Shown: positions 22,301-37,193 of the stretch, piece after piece
Layout of the letters: each line of letters begins with the position of its first letter
How positions within the stretch are numbered: the first letter of the stretch is position 1
Origin: Panagrolaimus kolymaensis
Lineage: Eukaryota; Nematoda; Chromadorea; Rhabditida; Panagrolaimidae
DNA: 64,000 nt
Assembly: GCA_028622995.1 (NCBI GenBank)
Contig: JAJQJQ010000062.1
Location: 496,001 to 560,000, forward strand
Direction of reading: 5' to 3'
Made by a program: the position numbers and the translations under genes
The notes under the pieces: generated by a model
What the model saw: the letters and a program-made list of their open reading frames with translations, nothing else
Databases searched by the model: none
What the model was told of the DNA's origin: nothing

Positions 22301-25300
22301 AAAAAAATCCCGCAAAAATATAGATGGAAAAAAGAAGAGCAAAGAAGCAGCGCTCCATATTTTTATATGCAAATTGGGAACAATTGCTTATACGTTTTAA
22401 ACAGCCACCATCCACAAATAAGAAATAAGAAAGAAAGAAATAAAGTTTTAACGGTTTCTTGCCATTCTTCTTCCTTTTTAGTTTTCTAGATTTAGAAAAG
22501 CGGCTTTTTAGAATATTTCTTGGTTGGATGCCAGAAGAAAAAGAAGAAGAAGCTGCCGATGGATGGATGGATGTTGCTCCTCCATCCGGATTCCGGAAGA
22601 AGGAGAAGTAAACAAGCAAACGCTAAGTTTAAAATAAAATAAAAAAGTTTTTCTTCTTCTTCTGGAGAATATTTGATTGTTAAAAGTTTTTTTAGTTTTG
22701 GTTTTTAGCTATTTATCTATTTTTGTCTTTCCACATTTGGTATTTTTCTTTTTTTTTCCATTTATAAAAACTTTTTTTAGACCACTAGAAATTATTTTTT
22801 GACACCTTACTTTTAGAATATTTAATTTTTTTGATATTTAAGTGATTTTCCGAGCGAAATCCGCTAATTTTATGGATCAAATTTAAATAATCTTCAACCC
22901 CAAAAAAAAAAGACGAGAAGTTAAATCAATATTTTTTGCATATAGGTTAAAATAAAAGATCGGTCATTTTTAAATTTCTTAAAAATTAGCTTCCAAAAAA
23001 AAAAAATTTTCACGAAGAAAAAAAATGAAATGTCCATTTTTAACAAATTTGTTTGTTGTCTTCAACTTTGGTGGTGGTCCATCATGATGAAACGTTAAAG
23101 ACTTACTTCCATTTTATTTCCAACAAAAACTTTTGCCTTTCCTTATTCATTTTTATTTTTTGAAGATGCCAAAAGCAGAAGAAGAAGAACACGCTTTTTT
23201 GACTGATGCGCGTGCCGCCGCTATTTGCTGGCTACTGCTGCCTTTTTTTTGATGGTGGCGCGGGGCTTCAAAGAAAGTAAGAAAAATAATTCTTCCTAAA
23301 TTCTTTTTTTTCGAAGAATAAGGAGGAGGACCACGAAAAAAGACAAGAAACAAACAAACAACAATGTCCGGTTTTAACAAACTTATATTTATTTTTCTTT
23401 CAAAGTCTTTCATGAACTATTCCCTTTTTTATATGCTTTTAACAAAGCTTTTTCAACATAAAAAAGGGGTTAAAAAAGTTTTTTTTATTGACGTTAAGCT
23501 ATTTGGAGAAAAATGAAAAACACTGGTCAGTTTTTTTGCCACCGTCGCCGCTGTTGCCTCCATCTAAAATCCTTGCTCGCTCGTGGGATGCCGATGGAAG
23601 AAAAAAAAGTGTTGGGAGAGATAGAGAAAGAATGATAAATATTATGACAGGAGGCTTTGAAAAAAAAATAAAATAAAAATAGAATAGTTTTGATGTTAGT
23701 GAGTTATGTCAGGAATTATTCTCGTCAAAATAATATTATTTTTAAATGTTTTTAGTTTTGTTTTCTTTAGTTTGAAATTTTTTATATTTTTCTGCAAAAA
23801 ATTTTAAGCTTTTTTCTTTTGCAAATTTTACCATACAAAGTAAGTGACTTTTTGTCGATGGCGAAAATTAAACTAAAAATAAAAAATGTTTCGACCTTAA
23901 AGTTTTAAACACAATATTGAATTATTTCTTTTTGGTTTTACTGTATAAATTTTTTATGAAATTAAAAATTTAAACAGCTTATATTTTAAGGAATGTTTCT
24001 TCTAATTAATAATGATTTTACTTTTATCTGCTAAAAATTGTTTCATCCAAAAAGTGCTTCATTAATTTTCATTCCCAAAAATAAAAAAAAATAAATTAAT
24101 GAAATCACTCACGCGCTGGACTTGAATCAAAAAATGGAATGGACTCGACTCGTCGAGAGTGTTGAAGAGATTGGCTGGCGGATTTATGGCTTTTGATAGA
24201 TTTTTCTTTTGCTTTTTTTAAAGCCGTGATTGACTTTCTCGCTCTCTCGAATGCTGCTGAATTTTTACCCGATCTTTTCTTCCTTCTTTTTATTTTACTC
24301 AAATTTTCTGCGTTCAAAAAGTCAAAAAAAGAAGAAAGAAGTAAAGATTAATGAATCCGCTCAAGCGAAGATTTTTCATCGGCCTTTTTCCTTGCTGCTT
24401 GCTTGTCGTCCGTGTTTTTCTTGGCAATATTTTCTTCCATTTTCTTTTTTTTAAAGACTTAATGAAATGATTTTGAAAGGCAGAAAAGAAAATAATTTAT
24501 ATTGTATATTTTTGATAAAAAAATGTTTGTCGGCTTTATTTAAACATTTTTTAAAGCGTTATTAATTTTTATGTTGTTACTTGAAAAAAAAATGAACGTG
24601 AAGGATGTTGATAAATAATTTATAAATCCATGGATTAAGCTTTATAAAGAAAATACATAAAAGCAATTTTTTTTAAATTCAGACACTTCCGGTTATCGTT
24701 TTTTATTTATGAAAGTAGATAGATTTAATAAAATTGTTTTAGCAGGGAACCTTTGTTTAAGAGACTGATTAATATAATATTTTGAAAACCTTTTCGCTGC
24801 TTCTCTTTGAATTTCTTATTATTTTTCGTTTTTTATCATTTATATTTTATTTGACCATTTTTTTCTTTTTTTTTGGAAATCCCACTGTCATAAAACTTTC
24901 ACAAACAAAATAATCCTCATCGTTTTCATATATTTATTATTTATTTTTTCCTTTTACAAATCCATCCTTCTAATTTCTTATATAATTTTTTTTCTATTTT
25001 AAAAGTTTTTTGTTTTCCTAAAACTATTACTTTTTTTTCTTCAAAAATTATGATTTTCCGTTCCATTTCTTTATTTTATTTTAATCCTCGAGACTTTTTT
25101 CTTGGTGCGCTTCCGAAAAACAATATTCTTCCAGCTCTCATCCTTCCTTTTTCTACCATTTTTTAAAAAAGAAAGTCAGTCATAAAAAAAATGAAAGATG
25201 ACAGTGACACCACAATCATCAAAAACACTAATCCCAGGTTTTTTTCCTTTCCTTATTTCTCCGAAAACTACTAAAAAACCCTTTAATTCTTGGTTCTTGG

Positions 25301-28300
25301 ATCATTTTTCTTTTCCCATTTTTGGTTTTAAAAAAAGATGGGTTTCCGTTTTGAAGAGGCACTTTTCCAAACAAACAAAAAAAGGAGCGGTCAATTGACT
25401 CTTCATGGATTTTTTAAATTTACTTGAGATTATTTTTTGACCTGTCTTTCATGGAAGTGCGGTAAAAAAAATCGAGTTAATAATGTATCCTTTATTTACC
25501 GGCTTTTTTTCGATGTGAAATATTTTTTAATTTTGTTTAAAAAAGAATAAAATAAATATTTTTTCTCAAAATTTCGTCTCAGAAAATTAAGATATTGTTA
25601 AAATTTTATTTAAGTTTTAGCTTTTTAAAAGTGAGAAATTTGCATAAAACTTGTAAATTAAAAATTCCAAACTAAAATCATAGATTTTTCATTTTTTTTA
25701 ACCTCCTCCAATAAAATATGTATAATCAAATTACGCAACATTTTCCCAGAGTCAATCTTTCCTTTTCTCTCATTTTTCTTTATTCTTCCAGAAACAACTA
25801 ACTTTCTTTAATCTTATTTTCAAACTTGTCATAATCAATCATTATTTTACCTTTCTTTATTCCATTCATTTTTTAAACTTTTTTTATAAAAAGCCCAACT
25901 TTCTTTCTTTGGATTTTTTTTGTTTTGTTGCCGAAATGGAATAAATATCAATTTATTTATTTTATAAATTACACCATTGTGCTTGCTTTTGTTATACAAC
26001 CAACCAATGAAAGAATAAAAAAAATCAAAGAGAGTCCAGTATGTGACTGATGTGAGTGAGAAAAGTCAAAAAAAGTAAGCAAGCAGCAATCACTTTTAAC
26101 TCGTGTTTTTAAAAAACGATTTGATTTAACAAAAACATAAAAACAAATAAATCAAAAAATAAAATGACTTTTCTTGAATGAAAAAAAAAATTGGATGGAT
26201 CGGCGTTTTTTTATAAATCCAAAAACAAAAAAAGTTTTTAAAAAAATGCCCAAAAAAGTTATGTTTTTTTTGAAAGAAAAACAAATAATTTTTTTAAGTG
26301 CTACTTGGAAGCTTGTTTTATTAGTTGTTGATTTTTTTTATATCAATTTTAAGAAACTAACGATTGAAACAACATTTTTTTCAAACTCATCTAGTTTTCT
26401 GTAAATAATGTTTATTTTTTTCGACTTTGAGATTGGTGTCTTCTGCTAATGGGTCTCATTAAGCCTTAAGACTTTTTTATTTCACTTAACGATGATGATG
26501 ATGACCAACGACCAGAAGTTGTGGTCATTTATCGTTGTTTTTATTAGGAATCTTTAGATTAGAAGAAAAAGAGAAAAGTGAATTAAAAAATTGTATATAT
26601 ACAAAAGAAAAAGGGGGGCGATTGATTTGTTGCATTTAAAAAAGCTTTTTTTGAGTCACTTAATTTTCCATATTTTAAAAAAAGATTTTAACTGAAAATT
26701 TATTTCCCTTAAAAATATTTGATTACTGTAAAAGTTATGTTTGAGATCAGCCTATCGACTTAAAGTATAAATTTCCGTTCAGGATCAAAAAACAAGAAAG
26801 AAATAACTAACATGAAATTCTTTTTTTTTTAATTCTGTGAATCCAACTTTTTTACTCATCATTAAAATCCTAACTAAACTTTCTTTCACATGTGTTTAAT
26901 TTATTTATTTATCTTTCCTTTTTTCTCTTTTCTTCTCCTAATTAATCCATCCACAAATTTATTTTCCCACGTCGATAAAAAACCCTTTTTTTTATTACTT
27001 TTATTTTTTATGGATTGAGTGAATGGATTTTCTTGATCTAAACATAAAAAAAATCATCATCAGTGGGGTAATTTTATTATTTTCTGTCATCAAAACCAAA
27101 ATAAAATGATTTTTTTGACTTTCATTAAATCGAGAAAAATAAATTTTCATTGCGCGTAAAAAAAATTTTTTTTTGCTTTTGCTTCCAACTAAAAAAGGTG
27201 ACAGACGGTCACCAGCTGTCAAAACTTTTATATATATTTTTTCTCGTTTGCTTGTTTTGATTCGAATCGTTGAAAAATATAAACCGAGCCGTGGAAGCCA
27301 AAAAAAGAAAAGAAATAAATGGACGCGATAAATGAATGTAAGCTATTTCTCGCATTATTTTTTTTTTTGGGTCGAGCTTTTCGATTTGGATTTTTTTCTT
27401 TTGAAATTAGACTTTTTATGTAACACTATTAAAAACAAAAACAAAAAACAGCAGATTTTGATGTATACATATTTTTATAAAAAAAGTCTTTGTTTTTTAT
27501 TGATTTTTTTATTTATTTTTTTATTTAATGAGAAAGTTTTTTAAAGGAAGAGTTTAGGAAGAAAACCGAATATAAAAATTATATTCATCCACGTGCCAGC
27601 TTCCTGCCGTTGGATTTATTGGTTTTGGATTAAATTTTATTCCTTAGATTTATTAATACGCGAAAAAAAAGAGATGATTAGAAAAATAGGAGTAGTTTTT
27701 TTCCTCGTTACTAAACTATTTAAAATTAAATTATTCTTTTGTAAGATCCAACTTTCACTAATTAATTTGACAATGAATTTATAAAAGAATTTCATAACAG
27801 AATTTTAAAATAAAAAATTAAAATTTTTTTATTGTTATTTTTTTTTGTCTTAAATGATAGCTTTTGGTATACCAATTCCATCACGAACATTTTTTAATGA
27901 ACTTAATTTATTGCTGCCAATTAAAACCAAAATCAAAACAAAAAAAAACGCGAAAAGCTTTATGACATCTCTTTTTTTACAACTCCATTCCCAATATAAA
28001 AAAAAATAAACACGCTAAAAATTGGCAACAGCAACACAAAAAAAACAATAAACACCAAAACCACGATTAAAAAAAAGAGGGAAAAGTAATAAAAAAATGA
28101 GGGAGATAATAAAAACTACTGCCACCGCCATGCATGTAGTTTATTTTCATTCATTCTTATTTCTCTCCTTTGAACCTCAGCTTTGATATTTTTTTTTATT
28201 TTCTTCTTCTTCGTTTTTTTCGATGCCGCTGAAACATTTTTTTTGTTGTTTTGAGGCGCTTCTGTTTCTTTTATTTCTTTAAAAAAAAGGGAAACAGCTT

Positions 28301-31300
28301 AAAAAAATCTAGGAAATACAAAGCGCATGAAAAAAAAGAGGCGCCTTTAGATAAAAAAATTCCATAAAAAGCCTTCTACTTTTTTTTATGGAACAAAAAA
28401 AAGAGATACTCTTGCCTTTCTTTGTCGCTCGCTGCTCCTTTGCTTTTTGAAGGTTTGAAGCCTGGAAGCTTAGAAATCTTTGAAGCTTGAGACGGCAGCG
28501 GCGGCATCTTTTTCTTTTTGTTGCCACATCCATATAAAAAAATATTTTGTTGTGTGTACAAATTGTCTTTCTCAATTTCCCTTCATCCATCCATCTCTTT
28601 TTCTTTTTTTTTTTGCCTTGCTTTGGATTTATTGGAAGTCTTTAAAATTTAAAATTTATTTTTTATGAACGAAGCTCTTTTTTTTTAAATTTTCTTTTGA
28701 AGTAAATATATATGTTAATTTGCTGCATGGCATCATTCGGGTTTTTTGAAACTGATTTTTTTTAATAACCAAATTGCGCGAATTTTGCGAAAAATAAAAT
28801 GTTTTATCAAAACTAAAAAACTTTGATGCTTTTATTGGTGTTCATTTTTAATTAGCTATTTTTTAAAGGATCTATCTTTTCAAAAAATTAAAAAAAATTC
28901 AGTATTTCACTAACAAAAATTTCATATATTTTTTTACTATTCTTTTTTTATATTTTTTACTCATGAGTCCAGAATCGGGTTGACTTGAAAAATGTATGTA
29001 TTTTTTTTAAGTATCACTTAAACTGACCCAAAAAAAACAGCCACCATTTTCGCGTTATTTATTTCTATCATTTGTTTTTGTTTTACATATATTTATTTAT
29101 TTACTTTTAGCCATTTTCCAAAAAAAAAATTATTATTTTCTTGGATTCCGTCCCTGCCAATTTACTATTTTCAAAAAACTCAAGTGTCAACATATTTTTA
29201 TTTTATTTTTTTTAAACTTCTGCTGCAGTTGTTGTTGTTAATTATTTAATTATATATTTTTTTATTCGAAACAAAGACATTTAACTAAAAAAAATTAATA
29301 TTTTGTCAGATTTTTTGGAACATTCAAGGTTGGTTTCTTGCTATTTTTTTCTCCTTGTGGCTCCACTACCTCCTTCATCCCTTTGTTCCTCCTCCTCCAT
29401 TTCCATTTCTAATCCTATTGGAAATCGAAAGAGAAAATGTCCGGAAAGAGTCAATATAATTATATAAAAGCCTTGTCAAATATATTTTTAATGGTTATTT
29501 GAATTGACATGAAAAAAGTACAAAAGATCGATCGAAAAGGTAAATGTAAAAATAAAAAATAAGTTTACGACGAGTTTTTGTCTAAAAGCTTCACGGCTGT
29601 TTTTTTTATAGTTCAATTTGATTGTTGAAAGTATCAAAATTCTTTTTTCAAAAATTTAATGTTAGCTTTGTAAATCAGCAAAATATTTGGTTTGCTTCAA
29701 GTTTAATTTTTTTGTAATATGTAAATTTCTGAGCAGCGTGTTACCTATTTTTTTAAAAGATATTTTTAGAAAATTTCAATAGTTGTTTAGCCCAATTTCA
29801 GCAGCTTCTAATTTTTTTTAAGCTTTGTCTTATTTTTTTCTCTTTCGAAACAATCGTCTTTGAACGAACGCCCTTTTAATGGAAACATTAAACATTTATT
29901 AAATCGAATTTTTTATTATTTCTTGTAACATTCTTTTTCTTGCAAAAGAATATGAATTTGTCATTTCCGGAAACTAATCTTTCATTTAATCTCGAACAAA
30001 GGTTAATTACATTACTCATTTTAACGCAATTTATAATACTTTTATCCCCAAAAATATATATGTATTTATTTATGAATGTAAGTAACTTTTGAGAGATAAA
30101 AACAAACAAACCAAATAATATTAATCAGCCGCCGCCGTCCTCTTATTTCAATATTTATTATATTAACAAAAACAAACCACGCAAAAATAAAAAAATATTC
30201 TTGCCTTCCTTACTTTTTTCATTTTTTGTTTCTTCAAAAGTTGACACTACAAATTTGAATGAAAAAAAGCGCCGCGCAAATAAAATAAAAAATAAAGTTA
30301 AATAAGTAAATGAAAAAAGAAAGGCATTTTTATTTTTATTTCATTCTTTTTTTCGTTTTTTTTAAATACATACAACTATTTTTTCTTTATCATCCTGCCT
30401 GCCATATTGTTGCGCATTCATTATTTTACTTTTTTTTACTTGCTTCCTAGTTTTTTTTTCAGGAACATTTATTGAAAATGAAAAAAAAGCGTTCTGTCAT
30501 CCGTGTAAAAACAAAACAAGGAGAAAAAAAGATAGGAAAAAAGCTTAGTCTAAAATAAAAAAATTTGAAGAAGAAGAAGTAAAGTAAAAAAAAGTATCAC
30601 TTTTCACATAAATATTTTTTCTCTTTTTTAACGCCTGCTTTTACATAGTTAGAATTTAAGAAAAAAAGAAGGATGGATGGATTTGGATATGTTTAGTAAT
30701 TTGTTATTTTTAAAATTTAAAAAAGTTTTATGTTTCATCTTTCATTTTTACAAATATTATTTTTTTTTCTTGCACTTTTTTTCATTGGCTTTTTTCAAAA
30801 TCATGAACATACATACAAAGCTTTGGGCTTTAAGCATGCTGGTCGTCGCTTGCTTGCTTGTTATTTTTGGCTTTAACCAATAAAAATTTCATTAAATATT
30901 TATTTTGTTGACAAAATATTACTTTTTTTTTGAGGTGCATATAAACTTCTTTTTTTTGTTTATGTAAAATAAAAATAAAGTAAAAAAATTATTAGGGTTT
31001 TTTGTTTTTGCTTTAATTTTTGCTACCAAAATATTTTTTAATCGGCACCTTTTACAAAAATAACTTTAAATAATTGTGACAGAGAATCTTTAAACAAAAT
31101 TATTTTTCTTTTATCCTGGATTAATAAATAATTTTTTTAAAGATTACAAAAAATCTGTTTATTGGAACTCCAGCTGTGAAAGTTCAAAAACCCATGTCAG
31201 CACTCTTGTCACTCATGTTCGCGGTATTACTCTTTTTCTTTTTTTAATTTTCTTATCGCTATTTTTGATCTATGTATAGTTTAAAATTTTTTTTATTTAA

Positions 31301-34300
31301 AATTTATTTTACCCATATAGTTTTTTTAAAAATATTTCAATCAAAAAAAAATTGAGTAATCTTTTGTCGGCCTTTTTGTTTTGCTTTTGTTTTAAAAGAA
31401 ATCCCGTAAATCTGCTGCTAAAGCATTTTTTGTTATGTATATATTTTAAACGGCTGCCAAAGGACTTCTCAACCCAGCTTTAAAAAAATGCAGCTGGGGC
31501 GACGCGCAAGCTTGAAGAAAAAAATTTTTTATGTAAAAATTGAAGCTGAAAATAAAATGAATGTTTTGCAATAGTAGTTGTTAATCCCATTATAGAAATA
31601 AATAAAAAATATTTTAGTCTTTCCATTTTCACATTTAAAAATAAAATAATAAATAAATTTTTAGTTTTTTGAATTTTTTATTTAATGCGGTTATTTTTTA
31701 TGATTTCAAGTTAAATTTGATTCTTAATCGTTTCACAATGGTTTTTTCTTAAATTTTTTTCTAAACTTAAATCAACCCTATTTACTAAATTGTGGTGAAA
31801 TTATTATACTACAAAAACTTGATTCTTATTGTATTAAAAAGCATTTATTTACCCAAAAAAGAGTTTATGAGTGAATAAATAATTTTTCTACATTTTTTTC
31901 TTGGAAAATTTTTTACGATTGATACTTCAAGATTTTTTTCTAATATTTCAAAAAATCCTATTAAATTCTTTCTCAACCCTCTAATTTTCTTTATAAAAAA
32001 GCCCATAAAAAAATTTAACTTTTTTAAAAGCAAGATTTTCTTTCTTTGGATTTCATGAAAGCCATCCATTTTTTCTTCAACTTTTTCAAACGAAACAACT
32101 AACGTTCCTCCACTTTTCATTTTTTTTGTAGAGTTTTCAAACCATTTATTTTACAATCTTTCTTTTTCTTATTTTCTTCAACGGTGAAAATTTACAACTC
32201 ACTTAACTCAATTCTCTCTCTCTATTCCATGGTGTGAGAAGATGAATCATAAATCTTTTTTATTTTTCCATTTTTTTGGTTTTAAAAATCTTTTTTTAGC
32301 CTATCCCTTGCTTCTTTTTATTTATTTCTAACACCACCAAAACCAAAAAAATAATGCCATTCTTATTTTTGGGAATGCATCATCCTCATTGTCTTTTTTT
32401 TCTTAAAGAAAAAAGCTTTATTCAAATTTTTATTTTTTGCTTCTTATTTTAAACACACACCAAAAAAATCTAATCTGCGCTGTCACTAAATAAAATAATA
32501 AGAGCTAAATTAGGGAGTTCTCTCTCTCTATTTCTGCAAATTTTTCTTCCACCAAAACATTATTGTTGCATTTTTTTTAAAAAGCCAAAGCCAATAAGAA
32601 GCAACCGAGTCGATTAACTAACTGACTTTCTTCTAACTTTCTGTCTGCACGAATGAAAGTCTCTTCTTCCTCATCGCGCTTCTAATTCTTAAACGATTTA
32701 TAAAATAAATAAATAAAATATGCATATTTTTTAATTTAATTTATATTTTTATAAACTAAAAATAAAATAAATAATCGGTTTTTTTGGCCTAAATTTTTTT
32801 TGCGCGCGCGAAAGAAGAAAGAAAATAAAATTTTTATACATTCTTTTTTTGGAAATTGGGATTGGAACGGATTTTGTTTTTGGATTTATTAAAGCTTCTT
32901 ATTTCTTAAAAAAAAAAGGTTGTTTCAATCCATCATATTTTTTTTGTTTCATGGACTATGTAAAAAACTGTTGTGATATGCTTTCCCTCGAGAGATAAAT
33001 GTGTATACAAAATTACTCTCTCCTGCTTTTTCTGACATCTTCTTCTTTTTTATTCTTTTTGTTTATCTTCTTCTTTCATAGATGGAAAAAAAGAAAATAA
33101 AAAAAAGGCGCTAATCGGTCAAAATTATCTTTCATGAAAGATACATTTTTTTATGTAAAATGTAAAATATGTTTTTGGGCGTAGTTTTTACAGTTACCGT
33201 CTTTTTTGATGTTGCTTCAAAATAACGAGAAAAAAAATCAAAGCCTCATAATTTAAAGCTTCGAACATTTTCAAGATTTATTTTTCCTTGAAACCGTAAA
33301 AACCTTTGTAATTTTATTTAAAGCTTTGAAATAATAATAAAAATTTGTTATAAACATGAGAATCAAAGCTTTTGCATTGTTTTTTTTTCAAATTTTTAAA
33401 AACCTTTTTTCTGCGTTTTTTCTTCTTCTTTGGCTTGGCTTATAATATCCATGGATATATATTTATATCGCTTGCTCATCTGCTAATGTTAATCCTTTCT
33501 CTTTTTTTGCCAAAAAATAAAATTGCATAATTTAAAAAAGCTTAAAACAAAATTTGTTTTGTTTCATAAAACCCTGTGCTTTTTTGTGAATGCTAAAACA
33601 TAAAATATTAATCTCGGTTTTTATTATTGTATTTAGTCTGCTTTTGTTTTAAAAAAAAGCATAAATTATGTCAAAATAACAAACATCAAAGTTAAAATTC
33701 ACGAATTTTGGGATTAGCTAATTTCGATATTTTGTTTTGATATCCGCTTTGATTATTGGGTTTTGAATGGAGAAATTTGAATCTTTCCTAAATTTTTATC
33801 AAAGATATTTTTAAGTTTGGCTCTAAAATTTGCGAATTAGAAAAATTTTATTTGAAAATTTTGTTAATGGCTTATTTTATTTTAAACCAAGTTACTAAGC
33901 AATAAATTTCATATTTGCACTCGCATGGAAAATTATTTAATAGCCTTTTTAATCAAAAAAAAAACAAGATTTATCACTTTTCAATAAATTTTTGACAATA
34001 TCATTTTTTTATATTATTATCTCAATGATTCATGTTTATTTTTTTATTTATTTTCTTTTCATCAACTATTATAAAATAAAATATTGAATAGAGCTTTCTT
34101 TCTTTATTTCTTTCTGGCTGTTGCTGCTCCCAGGAACACACATTTACAATCGACTCCTTATTTTACCAGCAAAAAATTGAGCAGCAACACACAGAAGAAA
34201 ATAAAAGTTTGATTGATGCGAGCCAACACATTTTCATGACATTATTATTATTTGCTGCTACTGCCTTTAGCCTCCTGTGGCGATCTTCCCTCTTTTTTCC

Positions 34301-37193
34301 TTCCCGTATTTGTATTTTTTTGAAGAGAGGAGAGTATTTTTGTTGGTTGTTTTCGTCTGCTTAAAATAAACTGACTTTTTATAACTAAACCACAAAAAAT
34401 TTTTTTGACTCTCCTTTTTCTGCCTTCGAAGCTCCTTGACTTCACTTTTTTTTCTCTTTCTGAGAGTATAGAGCTTTTCACCTTAGCTTCTTCTTTGTAT
34501 TCCTTCTCCTTCTCCGCTACCTCCCTCCTCTATCGTCTTTCTTCTTTTTTCTCCCAAAAGTGGAAACAACAAATTTTTTTAGGACATAATTCTTTTGGCT
34601 TTCTTTTCTTTTTTTTTGATTCATAAAATATTAATATTTCGTTTCTAAAGAAAAAAAAGGGAAAAAAATTTACCTGCACGAGAAAAGCAGCAACCAGGCT
34701 TATTTGTTTTTTTTAACACAAAAAAGTGTCATTGCCTTACTTTTTTTTGTTGCTTCCGTTGTTTGTTTTTTCTTTTTTCTGGCATCCTTAAAAAATATTT
34801 GCTTTAACCTTTTTTTTATTCTTATTTCTTCTTTTTTTTTTTGACATGTGTCTTTCTTTATAAATGAGTAAAGGTTAATGAATGGATTTTCCTGTTTATT
34901 AATTACTTTTTTGTCGTATTTTCTTTTTAAAATGGATGAATAATATCCTTGTGCGTGAGAAGCCCTTTTTATATGAGAGTTACGCTTTGTAAATAAAAAA
35001 ATATATAAAGTTAACGCTTATTTTTTTTAAAGTTTTTATTAATCAATTTTTATTGTTTATAAATTATAATCCAATAAAAAAAATTTTTAAAGCATAAAGA
35101 ACAAAACAAAATTTTGTAGCCTGCTTTTTTGGGAGCTGCACTTTTATTTGCAAATAAAGAAAAAAACATGAATTAAAGTTTTGTTTCAAAAATGATTAAA
35201 TTTATTTATTTATTTTCTCTTGAGTTTGATCAAACATTTTTTGAAAAAAACTTTTACTTTTTTACTTTTGTAACAAAAAATGATATATCGATGAGGTCGG
35301 GATTTTTTTTCTTCTGTAAGTTAAAGTTATTTTTGTAATATAATTTTAAATATCTTTTTTTTATTACTCTAAATTTTTTGTTATTAGAAATTATTTTTTT
35401 ATTACTAAAGCCATAAATATTTTTTGTATGTGATTAAGCTCGTTTTTTACCTTTCATTTTACTCTTAATTTATTTTTAGAATTTTACGATTTTATACGTT
35501 TTTTATTTTATTTAAGCCACAGTTGTACCAATTAATATGCAAGTGAGACACTCTCTCCTGAGTCCAATATCAATCCATTTTTTTCTATAAAAAAAACTTC
35601 TGTTTTATTGCATCCACCCTCAACCATTTTCCTCCTTCCCGCTGCCTTTTTTCTTATACTTGACTTCTTTAAAATTTTTTTTCTTCGGTTTAAAATCATA
35701 AGGAATCATAAAAAAATTTCTTTTATTGAATATAATATTTTTGCGTTTCTTTTTGCGTTGGCGTGAAAAAAAAATGAATGATGCCGTTCCATGTCTTCTT
35801 CTCTGCCACCGTCGTCGTGTCAAAGCAACTTCTCATCATTCTCATCTCCATTTATTTATATATATAAAAATTTTTTTCTTGACTTTTTTTTAGACAACAA
35901 AAACAACGAAACTAATATCCCTTTTTTCATTTTTTTTTGGGACGAACACTCAGCAAACATTTATTTTTTTGATGTCAATTTTTAATAGCCATCATCTTTG
36001 TATTTTTATATATTTCTAATAATATTGATGCTGAAACTTTAAATATTGAACGTCAAAAAAAGGGAGAAAAATTATTCTCTCAACGAACGAAAACGAATGA
36101 AATAAATCGATCGGTCCGTGTCTTCTAACCTCTTTGAAAGTTTTCTGTCTTGGTTAAGAAAAATTATTTTTATCTTAGCTTTTCGTCTGATTTTTGCCAT
36201 CCGTTCCATTTAAAAGCTTTTATTAGAAAAAAAATATTTTAATAATATTTTTTTATTCGTCAATTGTTAAAAATTAATCAAAGTGGAAATATGTAAAAAA
36301 AATAATAACGAAATAACATTAAAAAAAGTTTTCATTAAAAAAAGAATGCGAAAGAAAAAAATAAGAGATAAATAAAAATCGTTTGCTTTGCTTTTTCTTT
36401 TTTCTATTGAATTGATTCATTCAAATGGAAAAACTAAAATAAAAATGACTCTTTCCGGTCGTCTTGTCTTGTATTGGCTTTAGATTTAGAATTGGAAGAA
36501 ACTAAAAAAGATGGAGGGATTAAAAAAAAGAGGGGACAGAGATTCCAAATTTGCCATTTTTTTTGTTTTGTTTACTATTTCTTTTTTAAGGATATGTGTT
36601 TTAGAAATGCCTAATTTAGAAAAATAGACGGGTTAACTATGATGGAAAAGGCGTTGTAAGAGTGAGTTCCAGAAATAAACTTTTCTAAAAATTGGTTCGA
36701 AACCTTTAAAAACTAAAAACTTTTTCTTTTATCCTCGTGAATTTTTGAAATTTGTTATTTGAAAGCGAATTCTGATTCGTGTTTGCACAACAAATTTTAT
36801 ATCACTAAAATTCAGATATTAGATTTTTTTAAATTTATTGGTTTGTAAGACTCATTTTCGATTTGAAGAATTAATTTTTAGTTTTTATAACTTCTAATAA
36901 TTATATTTATTGTTAATTTACTCTTACAATGAACTTTCGATTTTTAATTCTATTTTCGTTAACTATTTTTTACAAAGACCTTTGGGTTGACCTTAACTCC
37001 CCATTTCCCTTTAAGTTCTTAAAAAATATATATATTTTTTTCTAACCAAAGTTTTTAAATTTAGCTTTGAATGTTAAAAAACAGATCATTATTCCGGAAT
37101 GAGAGATGATTCAAACAATTGAGTTTTCAACAACTTCTCTTCTTTCAACAACAACAAAAGTGCCTTTGTCGGAGATATAAAATAAAATAAATA
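19326..37193. other. 18-kb region without recognisable genes, T-rich on the plus strand
   Basis: No exon with convincing codon content was found. Frames longer than 60 codons are Phe/Lys/Ser-rich and follow homopolymers. The plus strand is visibly pyrimidine-rich (TTTTCTTTT, CTTCTTCTT runs), like the introns of the ptp-3 gene downstream. This fits either a very long 5'-UTR intron or a large regulatory region of that gene. Just before the ATG at 37194, AG sites at about 37063 and 37082 could serve as cis- or trans-splice acceptors. Confidence 0.4.

Noticed and set aside
22555..22575. GATG tetranucleotide run and similar short microsatellites, and the GA run at 37789-37801
   Set aside because: Short and ordinary for this AT-rich genome; not informative.
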